From positions 558,001 through 622,000 of the forward strand of contig CP084612.1 of assembly GCA_025917655.1 (NCBI GenBank): a DNA stretch of 64,000 nucleotides, written 5' to 3'. A program made the position numbers and the translations under genes. The DNA is from Chlorella sorokiniana. Its lineage: Eukaryota > Chlorophyta > Trebouxiophyceae > Chlorellales > Chlorellaceae. The notes below the pieces were generated by a model. It searched no databases. It was not told the DNA's origin and saw nothing but the letters and a program-made list of their open reading frames with translations. Positions 1-9,876 of this stretch are shown here, piece after piece (the stretch's first letter is position 1; the number at the start of each line of letters is the position of its first letter).

Positions 1-606
1 GAGGTCCGCTAGAGAAATCATCCACAGGAACCCCGTCCGTCATGTTGCTCCACAACTGTCCCAACGTTAAGCACCGAGCGGCCCAGGGACGTGGGCAATG
101 GATGCACCGACCTACTAGGTGCTGCTTGCCGTGCACGGGCACCACCTCTGTTCAGCATGGGCTCCAAGGCGCAATGCGGCACTACAAGTACTGCAGAAGA
201 GAAAATGGAACTTGCTTTTCTGGGGCCCTGGAGAGTATGATTGGGTGCGACGACATCCACATCGGTGCCCAGCACAGTTTTTCAAGGATACAATCCCGAA
301 TCAGTTGCTTCCTTTCGCACCACTCCCGAACGGGCGTCCATACTGTCGAGCTCAAAGTTTTGATCACAATAAAACCCTTCAAAGTAGCTGCTGTAGCGGT
401 TGTAGGCTTTCGCACGCGCACACCGGTATGAACGCGTTGCGGGACTTCCTTGGCCGAAGCTTTGGCCGTGTCTCCGCAGTGTCTCACGTACGAAACATCG
501 TGCATGCATCCATCGTGCGTGCAGGCGCTCTGGCACGGGGTGCGCCAACCTTGGGCAGCTGGCCTTCCAGCGCCGCGCCGGTGGCACCTCTCGTGCGGCC
601 TCAGTT
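1..606. other. No gene recognised; upstream flank of serpin 1
   Basis: I see no convincing coding exon here. From about position 440 the sequence matches the stretch before serpin 2 (from about 6528), so the duplicated block includes upstream DNA of the serpin genes, probably promoter or 5' UTR. Positions 1-440 have no recognisable feature. Confidence 0.5.
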
Positions 607-3470
607 ATGGGCTCCTCCCAGTCCGCCGGCCATGCCGCCCTGGATGGCGACCTTGTCGCCGCCATCAACTCCTTTGGCGCCATCAACTCCTTTGGCAACC
701 TGCTGTTCGACCAGCTCCGAGTGGAGGTGGGGCCTAACCGCCTGCTTGCCGATTAACCGTCGCTGTGCCTGGCCAGCTTGTGGCGGCACAGGCTTGTGAC
801 ACAGGCTTGTCAGCCGAGAGCGTGGCGCCAACAAGCAGTTCCCGCCCGCTGTGCAGGCCAAGCACGGCACAGACGTCTTCCTGTCCCCCTACGGCATTGC
901 CCGCGCGCTGGGCATGCTGCTCAACGGCGCTGAGCCGGGGGCGCCTCCGAGCGAGAGCTGCGTGCGCTGTCGTTTGGCGGCGCGACGACGCCCTGGCCGC
1001 CCTCAATGCATCTCTCAAGCAGCTGAGCGCCGCGCTGTCAGTGGAACCCAGCGACAATCTGGCTGTGGCTGATGCCAACAGCGTGTGGGTTGCCCCGCGG
1101 TACGCGCTGCAGCAACGGTACGCCGCCGCTCTGCGGGCTGCGTTTGCCGCGCAGGCTGCGCCCCTGACGGGCGCCGCCGCCGTCAACGACTGGGTGCACG
1201 CCGCCACACGCGGCAAGATATCCAGCATCGTGGATGATGCCGCCGTGAGCCAGGTGCGCAGCAGCTGCTGGGAGGCGTGCTTCCGGGCCGCCTATGCTCA
1301 TCGTCTGCGCTTGCACCCCCACCCGAGCATACTGCTCGCGCTGCAGCGGCGCTCCCGGCGCTGCCCGCACGTGCGCCGATCCCTGTGCCCCCCCCAGCCC
1401 CCCACACACCCACCCACTCACACACGCACCAGCTGCGCCCCCTGAGCCCCCTACTGTTCTGCCCGCCGCCAGGCCACCCTGATCCTGGTCAACGCCATCT
1501 ACTTCAAGGGCATGTGGCTGCACCCCTTCAAGAAGTGAGCGAGGCGTGGGGGGCTCTGGTGCCGTCGGCGGCCTGCGCTGCGCTGCACAGGCACCCAGCG
1601 CAGCGCTTGGCTGGACCCCGGCTTCAACAACGCCACCCCCTCCTGACCAACTTTGACCTGCCTCACCTCTTGCACCGACTGCGTAGGGAGTCCACCACGC
1701 CGCAAAACTTCCATCCACTGCCTACGGGGTGCCGCCGCTGCGCGCTGCCACCATGTGTCAAACCTTCAAGCCGAATCAACGCATCAAGGCGCGCGGGCCG
1801 GGTGTCGTCAGCCTGCCTTGCGCTGACTGCTCCACGGTTGGCCTGGTCCGTGTGTGGAGTGCACTCCAAACCTGGCCTGCTGCTGTTCACGGGGTGCCCG
1901 TGACCCCTTCCCTGCAGACTGCGGTGCTCCCGGCGGCAACGGACGACGGCACGGCGGTTGAGTGCGCTGCGGTGCTGCTGCCGTATAAGCCGCCCGGCGG
2001 CAGTGCAAGCAGAGAGGGGCCGCGCGTTGGGGGCGGGCCCTCCTGGGGACTACTACGGTGTGCTGGCCATGCCACGTGGCCAGCTCAGCGACGACGGCGG
2101 CAACGCTGGCGGCGGCGACCGCAGCCTGGTGACAGCCAACGGCGGGTCGGTGCCCTACGGGCATGCCCTGGCTGCGTGCCGCCACGCGCTGCTGGCGCAG
2201 CTGCCGGGCCCCGCGGCCGCCACAGAGGGCGGTGCGGAGGGAGGGGTTTGGCGATGGGATGCGCGCAAGGAGGTTAAGCTGCACCTGCCCAGGCAAGGCC
2301 GTCAGCCCACATGCAACACACGCTTGCTGTACACGGGAAGGCGACCGGCCGCCATGCCGCGGCGAGCAGCTGCATGCGCCAGCGCCTGTCGCCACCTTGT
2401 GTGGGCCGGCGGGCCTGCGGTAAGTCCGGCTTTTTGCTGCCTGCTGAGCGCGGCACCGCATCATCCCCTCTGGTTCAGGTTTGAGGTGGAGTTTTCTGCA
2501 AGCTTGAACAACAGCCTGTCGGCGCTGGGCTTGCACAAGCCGTTTGAGGGCGGCGACCTGACTGGGGTGCGCTGCTGCCACTGCCACGCTGCCTTGCCGC
2601 ACCCCACCCTGCCCTGCGCTGCCGTTGCGCCGGTACGCCTCGTGTCTGCGCATTCTGTGCAGCTCGGCAGCTGTCTTTGTGGGTTGCCCCACCACCACCG
2701 CCACACACACTCGAACAAACCAAAAGGACAGCAGCCTTTTGTTTGCCCCTCTCCTGTGCGTGGCCCGCCCGCTGCACACCTATCGTAGCTGCCTGGCCCC
2801 GCATGCTGTGCAGATTGCGGAGGACGAGCGCGGCAACCCTGTGGACGACCTGTACGTCTCGGCTGTGCTGCACAAAGTGTATGCCAAGGCAAGGACAGCC
2901 ATGGCACTCGCTGCCTGTTGAGGACTGGCTGCGGCCTGGCAGTGTTGAGCTGGGCTGCTGCTGGTGTCCACGGGCCTGGCCTGGAGCAGGCAACCCGGTG
3001 GTTGACATTGGCGGCGGTTTAAAACGCGCTGTGCAGCTTGCGACAGGTTGGCTGCGCTGCACCTCCCGCCCCACAGGTGGACGAGGCAGGCACCGAGGCG
3101 GCCGCCGCAACGGCCATCATGATGTGCCGTTCCGCACTGCCCATGCCCAAGTGCGTGGCCTGCCCTGGCGCTGCCCTCAGCTTGCGCTGCTGTGTTGCCG
3201 CTGCGGTCAAGTCAGCCCTGCCCCTCCACTTGCTTACGCTTTATAGAAAGCAAGCTTGCTTGCTGGCATAGCCAGGAGGCCAGGAGGTCCCCAAGAGCTT
3301 CTTTGCCAGCTGCTCATCAGCTCTGTGGCTCCGCGCTCCTTGTCTGCAGGGAGCAGATTGAGCTGCGGTTTGACCGTCCCTTTGTCTTTGCTGTGGTGCA
3401 CGCCCCCACCGGGCTGGCCCTCTTCACCGGCGAGGTGCACAGCCCAGAGGAGTGGAAGGCGGAGCGGTGA
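607..3470 (+). CDS. Serpin 1, inhibitory-type serine protease inhibitor (multi-exon, frame uncertain)
   Basis: Serpins trap serine or cysteine proteases when the target cuts an exposed reactive loop. The start ATG at 607 opens MGSSQSAGHAAL with no signal peptide, so an intracellular protein is likely. Family blocks follow in order: VFLSPYGIARALGMLLNGA (exon from about 867), NDWVHAATRGKISSIV, LVNAIYFKGMW, FEVEFSASLNNSL, the hinge DEAGTEAAAATA (exon from 3077) and the C-terminal block FDRPFVFAVVHAPTGLALF ending at 3470. The alanine-rich hinge is the inhibitory type. The loop after it reads IMMCRSALPMP; counting 17 residues from the hinge Glu puts P1 near Arg-Ser. A perfect 18-bp tandem duplication at 661-696 repeats AINSFG, absent from serpin 2. 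Two frame changes between about 940 and 1000 are shared with serpin 2, so this is either an old pseudogene pair or a recurrent homopolymer error. Confidence 0.82.
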
Positions 3471-3573
3471 CGGCGGGGCCCGGCGCTGCCTTGCCGTGGC
3501 CGCCACCTGTCATGCTTGGAGCTGCTGCATTGAGGCCTGTTTCACCTTGCTTGCATCACAGACGCAGTTCGGA

Positions 3574-3578
3574 TGTAA
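3574..3578 (+). promoter_or_regulatory. TGTAA 3'-processing signal of serpin 1
   Basis: TGTAA, the usual polyadenylation signal of green algae, lies about 100 bases after the serpin 1 stop. The matching place after serpin 2 reads TGTAG, so the signal is not kept in the second copy. Confidence 0.5.
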
Positions 3579-3619
3579 CGTTGATGGTTTTACACCTTTC
3601 AGGCCATTCACATGATACA

Positions 3620-4395
3620 AACATGACCATGATTATGCAACATGTGATATTTTTGGACCAGATTGTCCCCCTCTCATGATCACGGGGTAGGGTTTGATCA
3701 ATCCCACCCCCTCCTCCACCCTCACGTGGATCCCAGTCACGCACAGCGCCTGTGCAGATGCGGGCCTCTCTCCCAGGATCACGCTCAGGCACCAAGCAAC
3801 CATGGCGGACTGGGCACTTGGGACCAGCACCCAAGCGCTCCCACCAGCGAGCTCCAAGCAAAATGAGCAGCAGCAGCAGCAAGTAAGCCATCAGCACCCC
3901 ACACGTCGCAGCAAGAGAGTGGCAGCAGGCGACCCTTCTGCAGGGATGACAAAGCAGCAGCGGGCGGCAACAACGACAGCGGTGGCAGGGGCAGTTACGG
4001 CGGAGTCGGCTGCGGCGACGGCTGTAGTGCTCGCTGCTGAGGCTGCAGCGACGGCCGCGGCCGGCGAGGCGGCGGCCGGCGAGGCGGAGGTAGACGGCGG
4101 GGAAGCAGCGAAGGCCGATTGATCCTGGTTGATCTTCGCTTGCGTTGCTTCTTGTTGTAAAAACCTTGTTGCAGGAGCCAAACGCGCGATACCCGTTCCC
4201 CTTGCGTAGTGTCTTCAAAAGCGCGTCTCCTCCTTCTTCTTCTTCTTCTTGTTATCGACTTCAAAGTTTGTGCACGAGATGATCTTGGAATAGGTGCTGC
4301 AATGATGCAGGCTTTCAGGACCGCAACCCGGCAGGATCCACAGTCGTCACTCAGTACACAGTGCTGAACGGCCTTGACAGGCTAGATCCATCATC
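3620..4395. other. Spacer between serpin 1 and Nup58
   Basis: Apart from the doubtful small frame at 3802-4122 I see no gene. The last 200 bases contain a CTT/CTTCTT tract and are the probable promoter and 5' UTR of Nup58. Confidence 0.4.
3802..4122 (+). CDS. Hypothetical small Ala/Gln-rich protein
   Basis: A 106-codon open frame starts at an ATG in a good context (accATGG). The protein begins MADWALGTSTQ, then has a Gln run, a short basic patch (RRSKRV) and a long tract made almost only of Ala, Thr, Val and Glu. It has no signal peptide, membrane segment or known domain. Such alanine-rich frames arise easily in GC-rich DNA, and low-complexity frames exist on the other strand too, so this may be chance or part of a spliced gene. 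Confidence 0.25.
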   Translation: MADWALGTSTQALPPASSKQNEQQQQQVSHQHPTRRSKRVAAGDPSAGMTKQQRAATTTAVAGAVTAESAAATAVVLAAEAAATAAAGEAAAGEAEVDGGEAAKAD

Positions 4396-6352
4396 ATGTT
4401 CTCTTTCGCCGGCACATCCACGCCAGCGTTCGGAGCTGCCTGCAACCCCGCCTTTGGTGGCGGCGCACCTGGCACCGTGTCGCTTTTTGGTGCTGCTAGC
4501 TCCGGAGCCGCAGCCCCTTTTGGGCAGTCCATGCCTGCCTTCGGGACCTCAGCATCACCATTTGGCGGCGGTGTCGCAACGCCCGCATTTGGCGGAGCTT
4601 CCGCTGGCAGCCTCTTCAATGCGGCATCCACGCCAAGCCTTGTTGGCGTGTCGCCTGCGCATGGCTTCCCTGGGGCGGCATCGGCAGGGGGTATCTTCGG
4701 TGCGGCATCCACCCCCAGCCTGTTTGGGGCGGCTAGCAGCGCAGCTGGCTTTAGCTTCCCCAGCACCGCTGCACACCTGGCGCACCCAGCCTGTTTGGAG
4801 CGGTGCAACCGCCGGGCGGCCCTGGCGCCACGCACGCGCTCCCGGCGCTGGCCACCAAAGACGGGCGGCCCATGATGCACAGCAGCAAGTGGGACGACTT
4901 GAGCCCCCAGTCCCAGCAGTATCTGACTGAGCTGGAGTGAGTTGCCGCGCGTCAGCGCCGCGGCAGCATTGAGCAGCGCGGGGGTGACGGCACGCACGCC
5001 GGGCGACGTCTGTGCGGCACCATCACAGGCTCACCGTGGCGCCACCTCCTGCCCTGCCTGCTTGCAGGAAGGTGGTGGTGCAGTGTCGCGAGGAGTGCCG
5101 GCAGCTGGATGCCGACCCGCGCCTGGCCAGCCCCGGCGGCGCCAAGGAGCAGCGGCAGGCAACGGAGGTGGGGGCAGGGCTGGTGGTGCAGGAGCGAGAG
5201 CAGGTGCTGCTGGTTCTTGCCTGCCCTCCCCTGCTGGAACGTTCCTCGGCACCTTACTCGCGCCCTGGTGTGGTGCAGGCGCAGGCGCACACCTTGAGCC
5301 AGTCCGCCTCAGACCTGGGCAGCGCCACCAAGGCAGACCTGGAGGCGGCCGCGGCCTTGCATGAGGCCGTGCTGCACCTTGTGCGCTCCGCTGGGACAGC
5401 GCTGCACACGTTCAAGCGGGCCCATGCCTGGCGCGAGGCGGCAAGGGTGAGCGAGCGGGCAGGGAGCATGGGGGTGCCGGTGGCGGCAAGGGCGGATGGC
5501 TGCCTGCCTGGCCCCTCGCGTCATCAACCTGCCGGCACTCCATGCCACCGGATTGTGCAGTCCTTCGCCCCGCTGGCGTCTCAGAACGTCTCCGGCGCGC
5601 CCGTGCTGCCCAGCCAGTTCTTGAGGGAGGCGATCCCTGGCTTCCGCCACCACCTGGGGCAGCACCAGGCGGTGGTGGCTGAGCTGGAGCAGGTGCTGGC
5701 GGCGGCAAGCAGCACAGGCAAGCACGGCGGTGGCTGCTTGGCCACAGACAGGCCAGGCTGGCTCACTTGATCTGGCTCTTGCGCAGGCTGATGGGGGCAC
5801 GACTGGTGCGCCGGGTGGTTGGGCGGGTCATGCAGTGTTCCCCCTCCATGCCTGGCGCTCATCACCCACAGCCACAACCCTGTGCTGCGTCCGACCCCGC
5901 ACCTCGTGCCTCTGCCGCCACCTGCAGGCGGGCAGCGGAGCGGCAACGGCCAGCGTGACGGCCTGGCAGCGCTGCAGGCCGCCCTCGCCAACATGCACGA
6001 TTTCCTCATCCACGCAGCGGCGCGGCTGCAGGTGTGCGGGGATGTCCGTGTGAACACGAGGCGATGCCCCGCTTGCAGCACTCTGCCTGTTGGTGGACAC
6101 GGCCTGCGGAGCCGGTTGCCTTGCAAGTACAGCAAGCCATCACGTCATGCCTGAGGGACAAACACGCCATTCGAACGCGTCAGCCGGGCCCTTGGCCCTG
6201 CAGGCTCTGGATGACCTCGTTGCCGCTGCTCGGGAGGCTCACCTGGCTCATCGCCGCACGATGGGCGACAGCAGCGACCCGTTCGCAGCGGACGAGCGGC
6301 GCCAGGCCCAGCGTGCAGAGCAGCAGCCGCGCGGCCCTACAGCACAGGTGAG
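4396..6352 (+). CDS. NUP58: FG nucleoporin of the Nup62 complex, Nup58 type (3' end unresolved)
   Basis: Nup58 lies in the central channel of the nuclear pore. Its FG repeats form the permeability barrier, and its coiled coil binds Nup62 and Nup54. The first about 130 codons hold some ten FG motifs in Ala/Ser/Gly-rich spacers (PAFG, SLFG, PFG, IFG, LFG). Then comes the conserved KWDDLSPQSQQYLTELE, which leads into the helical part, and further exons (from 5069) carry heptad-like helices such as CREECRQLDADPR, HTLSQSASDLG and FLREAIPGFRHHLGQHQAVV. The last recognisable exon ends at a GT about 6352. I find no clear final exon before the duplicated serpin block at 6528, so the duplication may have landed at or in its 3' end. 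The FG part and the KWDD part lie in different frames near 4760-4790, possibly a missing base. Confidence 0.8.
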
Positions 6353-6527
6353 TGCAGCGCAGCCCATCCCTGGAGCTGCCTTCCATTGTGCGCGGCAAGG
6401 GGGTGGCTGGGCTCGCTTGTGCCAAGCGGGCTGTTTGGCGCTGTGTCCGGCTTTGAGGGGGTGGGTACTTTGGAACGCCCTGTTTGACAGGCAGCAAGTG
6501 CCCATCTCTCGCAAGCACAACGCTGTG

Positions 6528-9500
6528 GGACTTCCTTCGCCGAAGCTTTGGCGGTGTCTCCGCAGCGTCCCACCAATGAGACATCGGGCATGTCATCAAG
6601 CGTGCCGGCGCTCTGGCAGGGGCCGCATCAACCTTTGGCAGTGTGCCTTCCCGCACGCCCGGCCGGTGACACCTCTGATGCGGCCTCAGGCATGGGCTCC
6701 TCCCAGTCCGCCGCGCATGCGGCCCTGGATCGCGACCTTGTCGCCGCCATCAACTCCTTTGGCAACCTTCTATTCGATCGGCTTCGAATCGAGGTGGGGC
6801 CTGACTGCCTGCTTGCCGGCTTGCCGTCGCTGTGCCTGCTCGGCTTGTTGGCGGGCACAGGCTGGTGACACAGGCTCGTCACTGAAACGCGTGGCGCCAA
6901 CAACAGTTCCCGCCCGCTGTGCAGGCCAAGCACGGCACAGACGTCTTCCTGTCCCCTTACGGCATTGCCCGCGCGCTGGGCATGCTGCTCAACGGCGCTG
7001 AGCCGGGGGCGCCTCCGAGCGAGAGCTGCGTGCGCTGTCGTTTGGCGGCGCGACGACGCCCTGGCCACCCTCAATGCATCTCTCAAGCAGCTGAGCGCCG
7101 CGCTCGCAGTGGAACCCAGCGACAATCTGGCTGTGGCTGACGCCAACAGCGTGTGGGTCGCCCGCGGTACACGCTGCAGCAACGGTGCGCCAACGCACTG
7201 CGGGCCGCGTTTGCCGCGCATTCTGCGCCCTGACGGGCGCCGCCGCCGTCAACGACTGGGTGCGCGCCGCCACACGCGGCAAGATATCCAGCATCGTGAA
7301 TGAAGCAGCCGTGAGGGAGGTGCGCAGCAGCTGCTGGGAGGAGGCGCGCTGCCGGGCCGCTCTGCTCATCGTCTGTCCCCGCGCCTCACCCGAGCGTGCT
7401 GCTCACGCTGCAGCGGCGCCCCTGCACGCGCGCCGACCCCTCTGGCGGCCTCCCCCGCAGCGCACACACACGCACCAGCTGCGCCCCCTGAGCCCCCTAC
7501 TGTTCTGCCCGCCGCCAGGCCACCCTGATCCTGGTCAACGCCATCTACTTCAAGGGCATGTGGCTGCACCCCTTCAAGAAGTGAGTGAGGCGGGGGGGTC
7601 TGGTGCCGTGGGCGGCTTGCGCTGCGCTGCCCTAGCACCCGGCGCAGCGCTTGGCTGGACCCCGGCTTCAACAACGCCACCCCCTCCCACCAACTTTGAC
7701 CTGCCTCACCTCTTGCACCGACTGCGTAGGGATTCCACCATGCCGCACCATTTCTATCCAGCGGCTGCGGGGCACCGCCGCTGCGCGCTGCCACCATGTG
7801 TCAAATCTTCAAGCCGAATCAACGCATCAAGGCACGCACTGCTCCACGGTTTGCCTGGTCCGTGTTTGGAGTGCACTCCCAACCTGGGCTGCTGCTGTTC
7901 ACTGGCTTCCCCCGGCCCCAGCACTGCAGACTGCGGTGCTCCCGGCAGCAACGGACGACGGCACGGCGGTTGAGTGCGCTGCGGTGCTGCTGCCTTACAA
8001 GCCGCCGCCGCAAGTTTGGGGCACCGGCCCTCCTGGAAACTACTACGGTGTGCTGGCCATGCCACGTGGCCAGCTCAGCGACGACGGCGGCAAAGCTGGC
8101 GGCGGCGACCGCAGCCTGGTGACAGCCAACGGCGGGTCGGTGCCCTACGGGCATGCCCTGGCTGCGTGCCGCCACACGCTGCTGGCGCGGCTGCCGACCC
8201 CGCGGCCGCCTCAGAGGGCGGTGCGGAGGGAGGGGTATGGCGATGGGATGCGAGCAAGGAGGTTAAGCTGCACCTGCCCAGGCAAGGCCGTCAGCCCACA
8301 TGCAGCACATGCCTGCTGTACACAAGAAGTCGACCAGACACCATGCCGCGGCAGGCAGCTGCATGCGCCTGCGCCTGTCGCCGCCTTGTGTGGGCCGGCG
8401 GGCCTGTGGTAAGTCCAGCTTTTGCTGCCTGCTGAGCGCGGCACCGCATCATCCCCTCTGGTTCAGGTTTGAGGTGGAGTTTTCTGCAAGCTTGAACAAC
8501 AGCCTGGCGGCGCTGGGCCTGCGCAAGCCTTTTGAGGGCGGCGACCTGACCGGGGTGCGCTGCTGCCACACTGCCACGCTGCCTTGCCGCACCCCACCCT
8601 GCCCTGCGCTGCCGTTGCGCCGGTACGCCTCGTGTCTGCGCATTCTGTGCAGCTCGGCAGCTGTCTTTGTGGGTTGCCCCACCACCACCGCCACACACAC
8701 TCGAACAAACCAAAAGGACAGCAGCCTTTTGTTTGCCCCTCTCCTGTGCGTGGCCCGCCCGCTGCACACCTATCGTAGCTGCCTGGCCCCGCATGCTGTG
8801 CAGATTGCGGAGGACGAGCGCGGCAACCCTGTGGACGACCTGTACGTCTCGGCTGTGCTGCACAAAGTGTATGCCAAGGCAAGGACAGCCATGGCACTCG
8901 CTGCCTGTTGAGGACTGGCTGCGGCCTGGCAGTCTTGAGCTGGGCTGTTGCTGGTGCCCACGGACCTGGCCTGGAGCAGGCAGCCCGGTGGTCGACACTT
9001 GTGGCGGTTTGAAGCGCGCTGTGTAGGTTGCGACAGGTTGGTTGCGGTGCACCTCCCGCCCCCACAGGTGGACGAGGCAGGCACCGAGGCGGCCGCTGTA
9101 ACGGCCATGATGTTTCGTTTTGAAGCAGCGGGTCCGCCTGTGCCCAAGTGCGCAGCCTGCCCAGGCGCTGCCCTCGGCTTGCGCTGCTGTGTTGCCGCTG
9201 CGGTCAAACCAGCCCTGTCCCTCTTACATACGCTCCTCAGACAGCAAGCTTGCTTGCTGGCATAGCCAGGAGGCCAGGAGGCGCGCGAGAGCTTCTTTGC
9301 GCAGGTGCTCATCAGCTCCGTGCCTCCGCCCTTTGTTCCTCGTCTGTCTGCAGGGAGCAGATTGAGCTGCGCTTCGACCGCCCCTTTGTCTTTGCCGTGG
9401 CGCACGCGCCCACCGGGCTGGCCCTCTTCAGTGGCGAGGTGCACAGCCCAGAGGAGTGGAGGGCGGAGCGTTGACGGCGTCGCTGCCTTGCCGTGGCCGC

Positions 9501-9640
9501 CGCCTGTCATGCTTGGAGCTGCCGCCTGGAGGCCTGTTTCACCTTGCTTGCATCACAGACAGTGCGGATGTAGTTTTAATGGGTTACACCTGTCAGGCCA
9601 TGCACATGATACAATCATGAACATGGTATTGTGGAATGCT
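6528..9640 (+). repeat. Tandem segmental duplication, copy 2 (serpin 2 unit)
   Basis: Second copy of the block at 440-3620, inserted directly downstream of Nup58. Compared with copy 1 it has lost the 18-bp repeat in the first exon and differs in the length of several C runs (for example C3 at 7161-7163 against C4 at 1093-1096). Confidence 0.85.
6692..9474 (+). CDS. Serpin 2, tandem paralogue of serpin 1 (possible pseudogene)
   Basis: Same exon order and blocks as serpin 1: MGSSQSAAHAALDRD, VFLSPYGIARALGMLL, NDWVRAATRGKISSIV, LVNAIYFKGMW, FEVEFSASLNNSLAALG, hinge DEAGTEAAAVTA (exon from 9068) and FDRPFVFAVAHAPTGLALF. The loop reads MMFRFEAAGPPVP, unlike serpin 1, so any target preference should differ. 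It has no signal peptide. It shares two early frame changes with serpin 1 and has two further one-base losses in C runs (7161-7163 and 7228-7230) where serpin 1 has the longer run. Decay of a redundant copy and homopolymer errors in the assembly both fit. Confidence 0.8.
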
Positions 9641-9876
9641 GCTGTTGCTCAGCTGTGAGAGACTTGCACAGTTTGGTGTCCGCCACAGCTAGGAGAGTCG
9701 GTAGGATTGCAGCATGGGTTGCAGTGTCGCGTGCTCACGCCTCGGCCTCTTTATTGTTTGGTGTTTCTTCATGTTGCACTGTGGCGCTCTGGCATTCATC
9801 CACTCTAATAAACTGCGGGTGGCTGTCGGTCGGCATGCTGCTTGCCCAGGGGGCGGTGGGCCTGCATACCAGGCCC
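9475..9876. other. Convergent spacer between serpin 2 and serpin 3
   Basis: No gene seen. It holds the 3' UTRs of two genes that run toward each other. A TTACA at about 9584 is TGTAA on the minus strand, but it is rather far from the serpin 3 stop. Confidence 0.5.

Larger units (their letters stand above)
440..3620 (+). repeat. Tandem segmental duplication, copy 1 (serpin 1 unit)
   Basis: This block of about 3.1 kb recurs in the same orientation at about 6528-9640, with Nup58 between the copies. Identity is uneven: exons and introns are broadly alike, and 2581-2943 is identical to 8571-8933, whereas the reactive-loop exon and the flanks differ. The limits were judged by eye. Confidence 0.85.
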
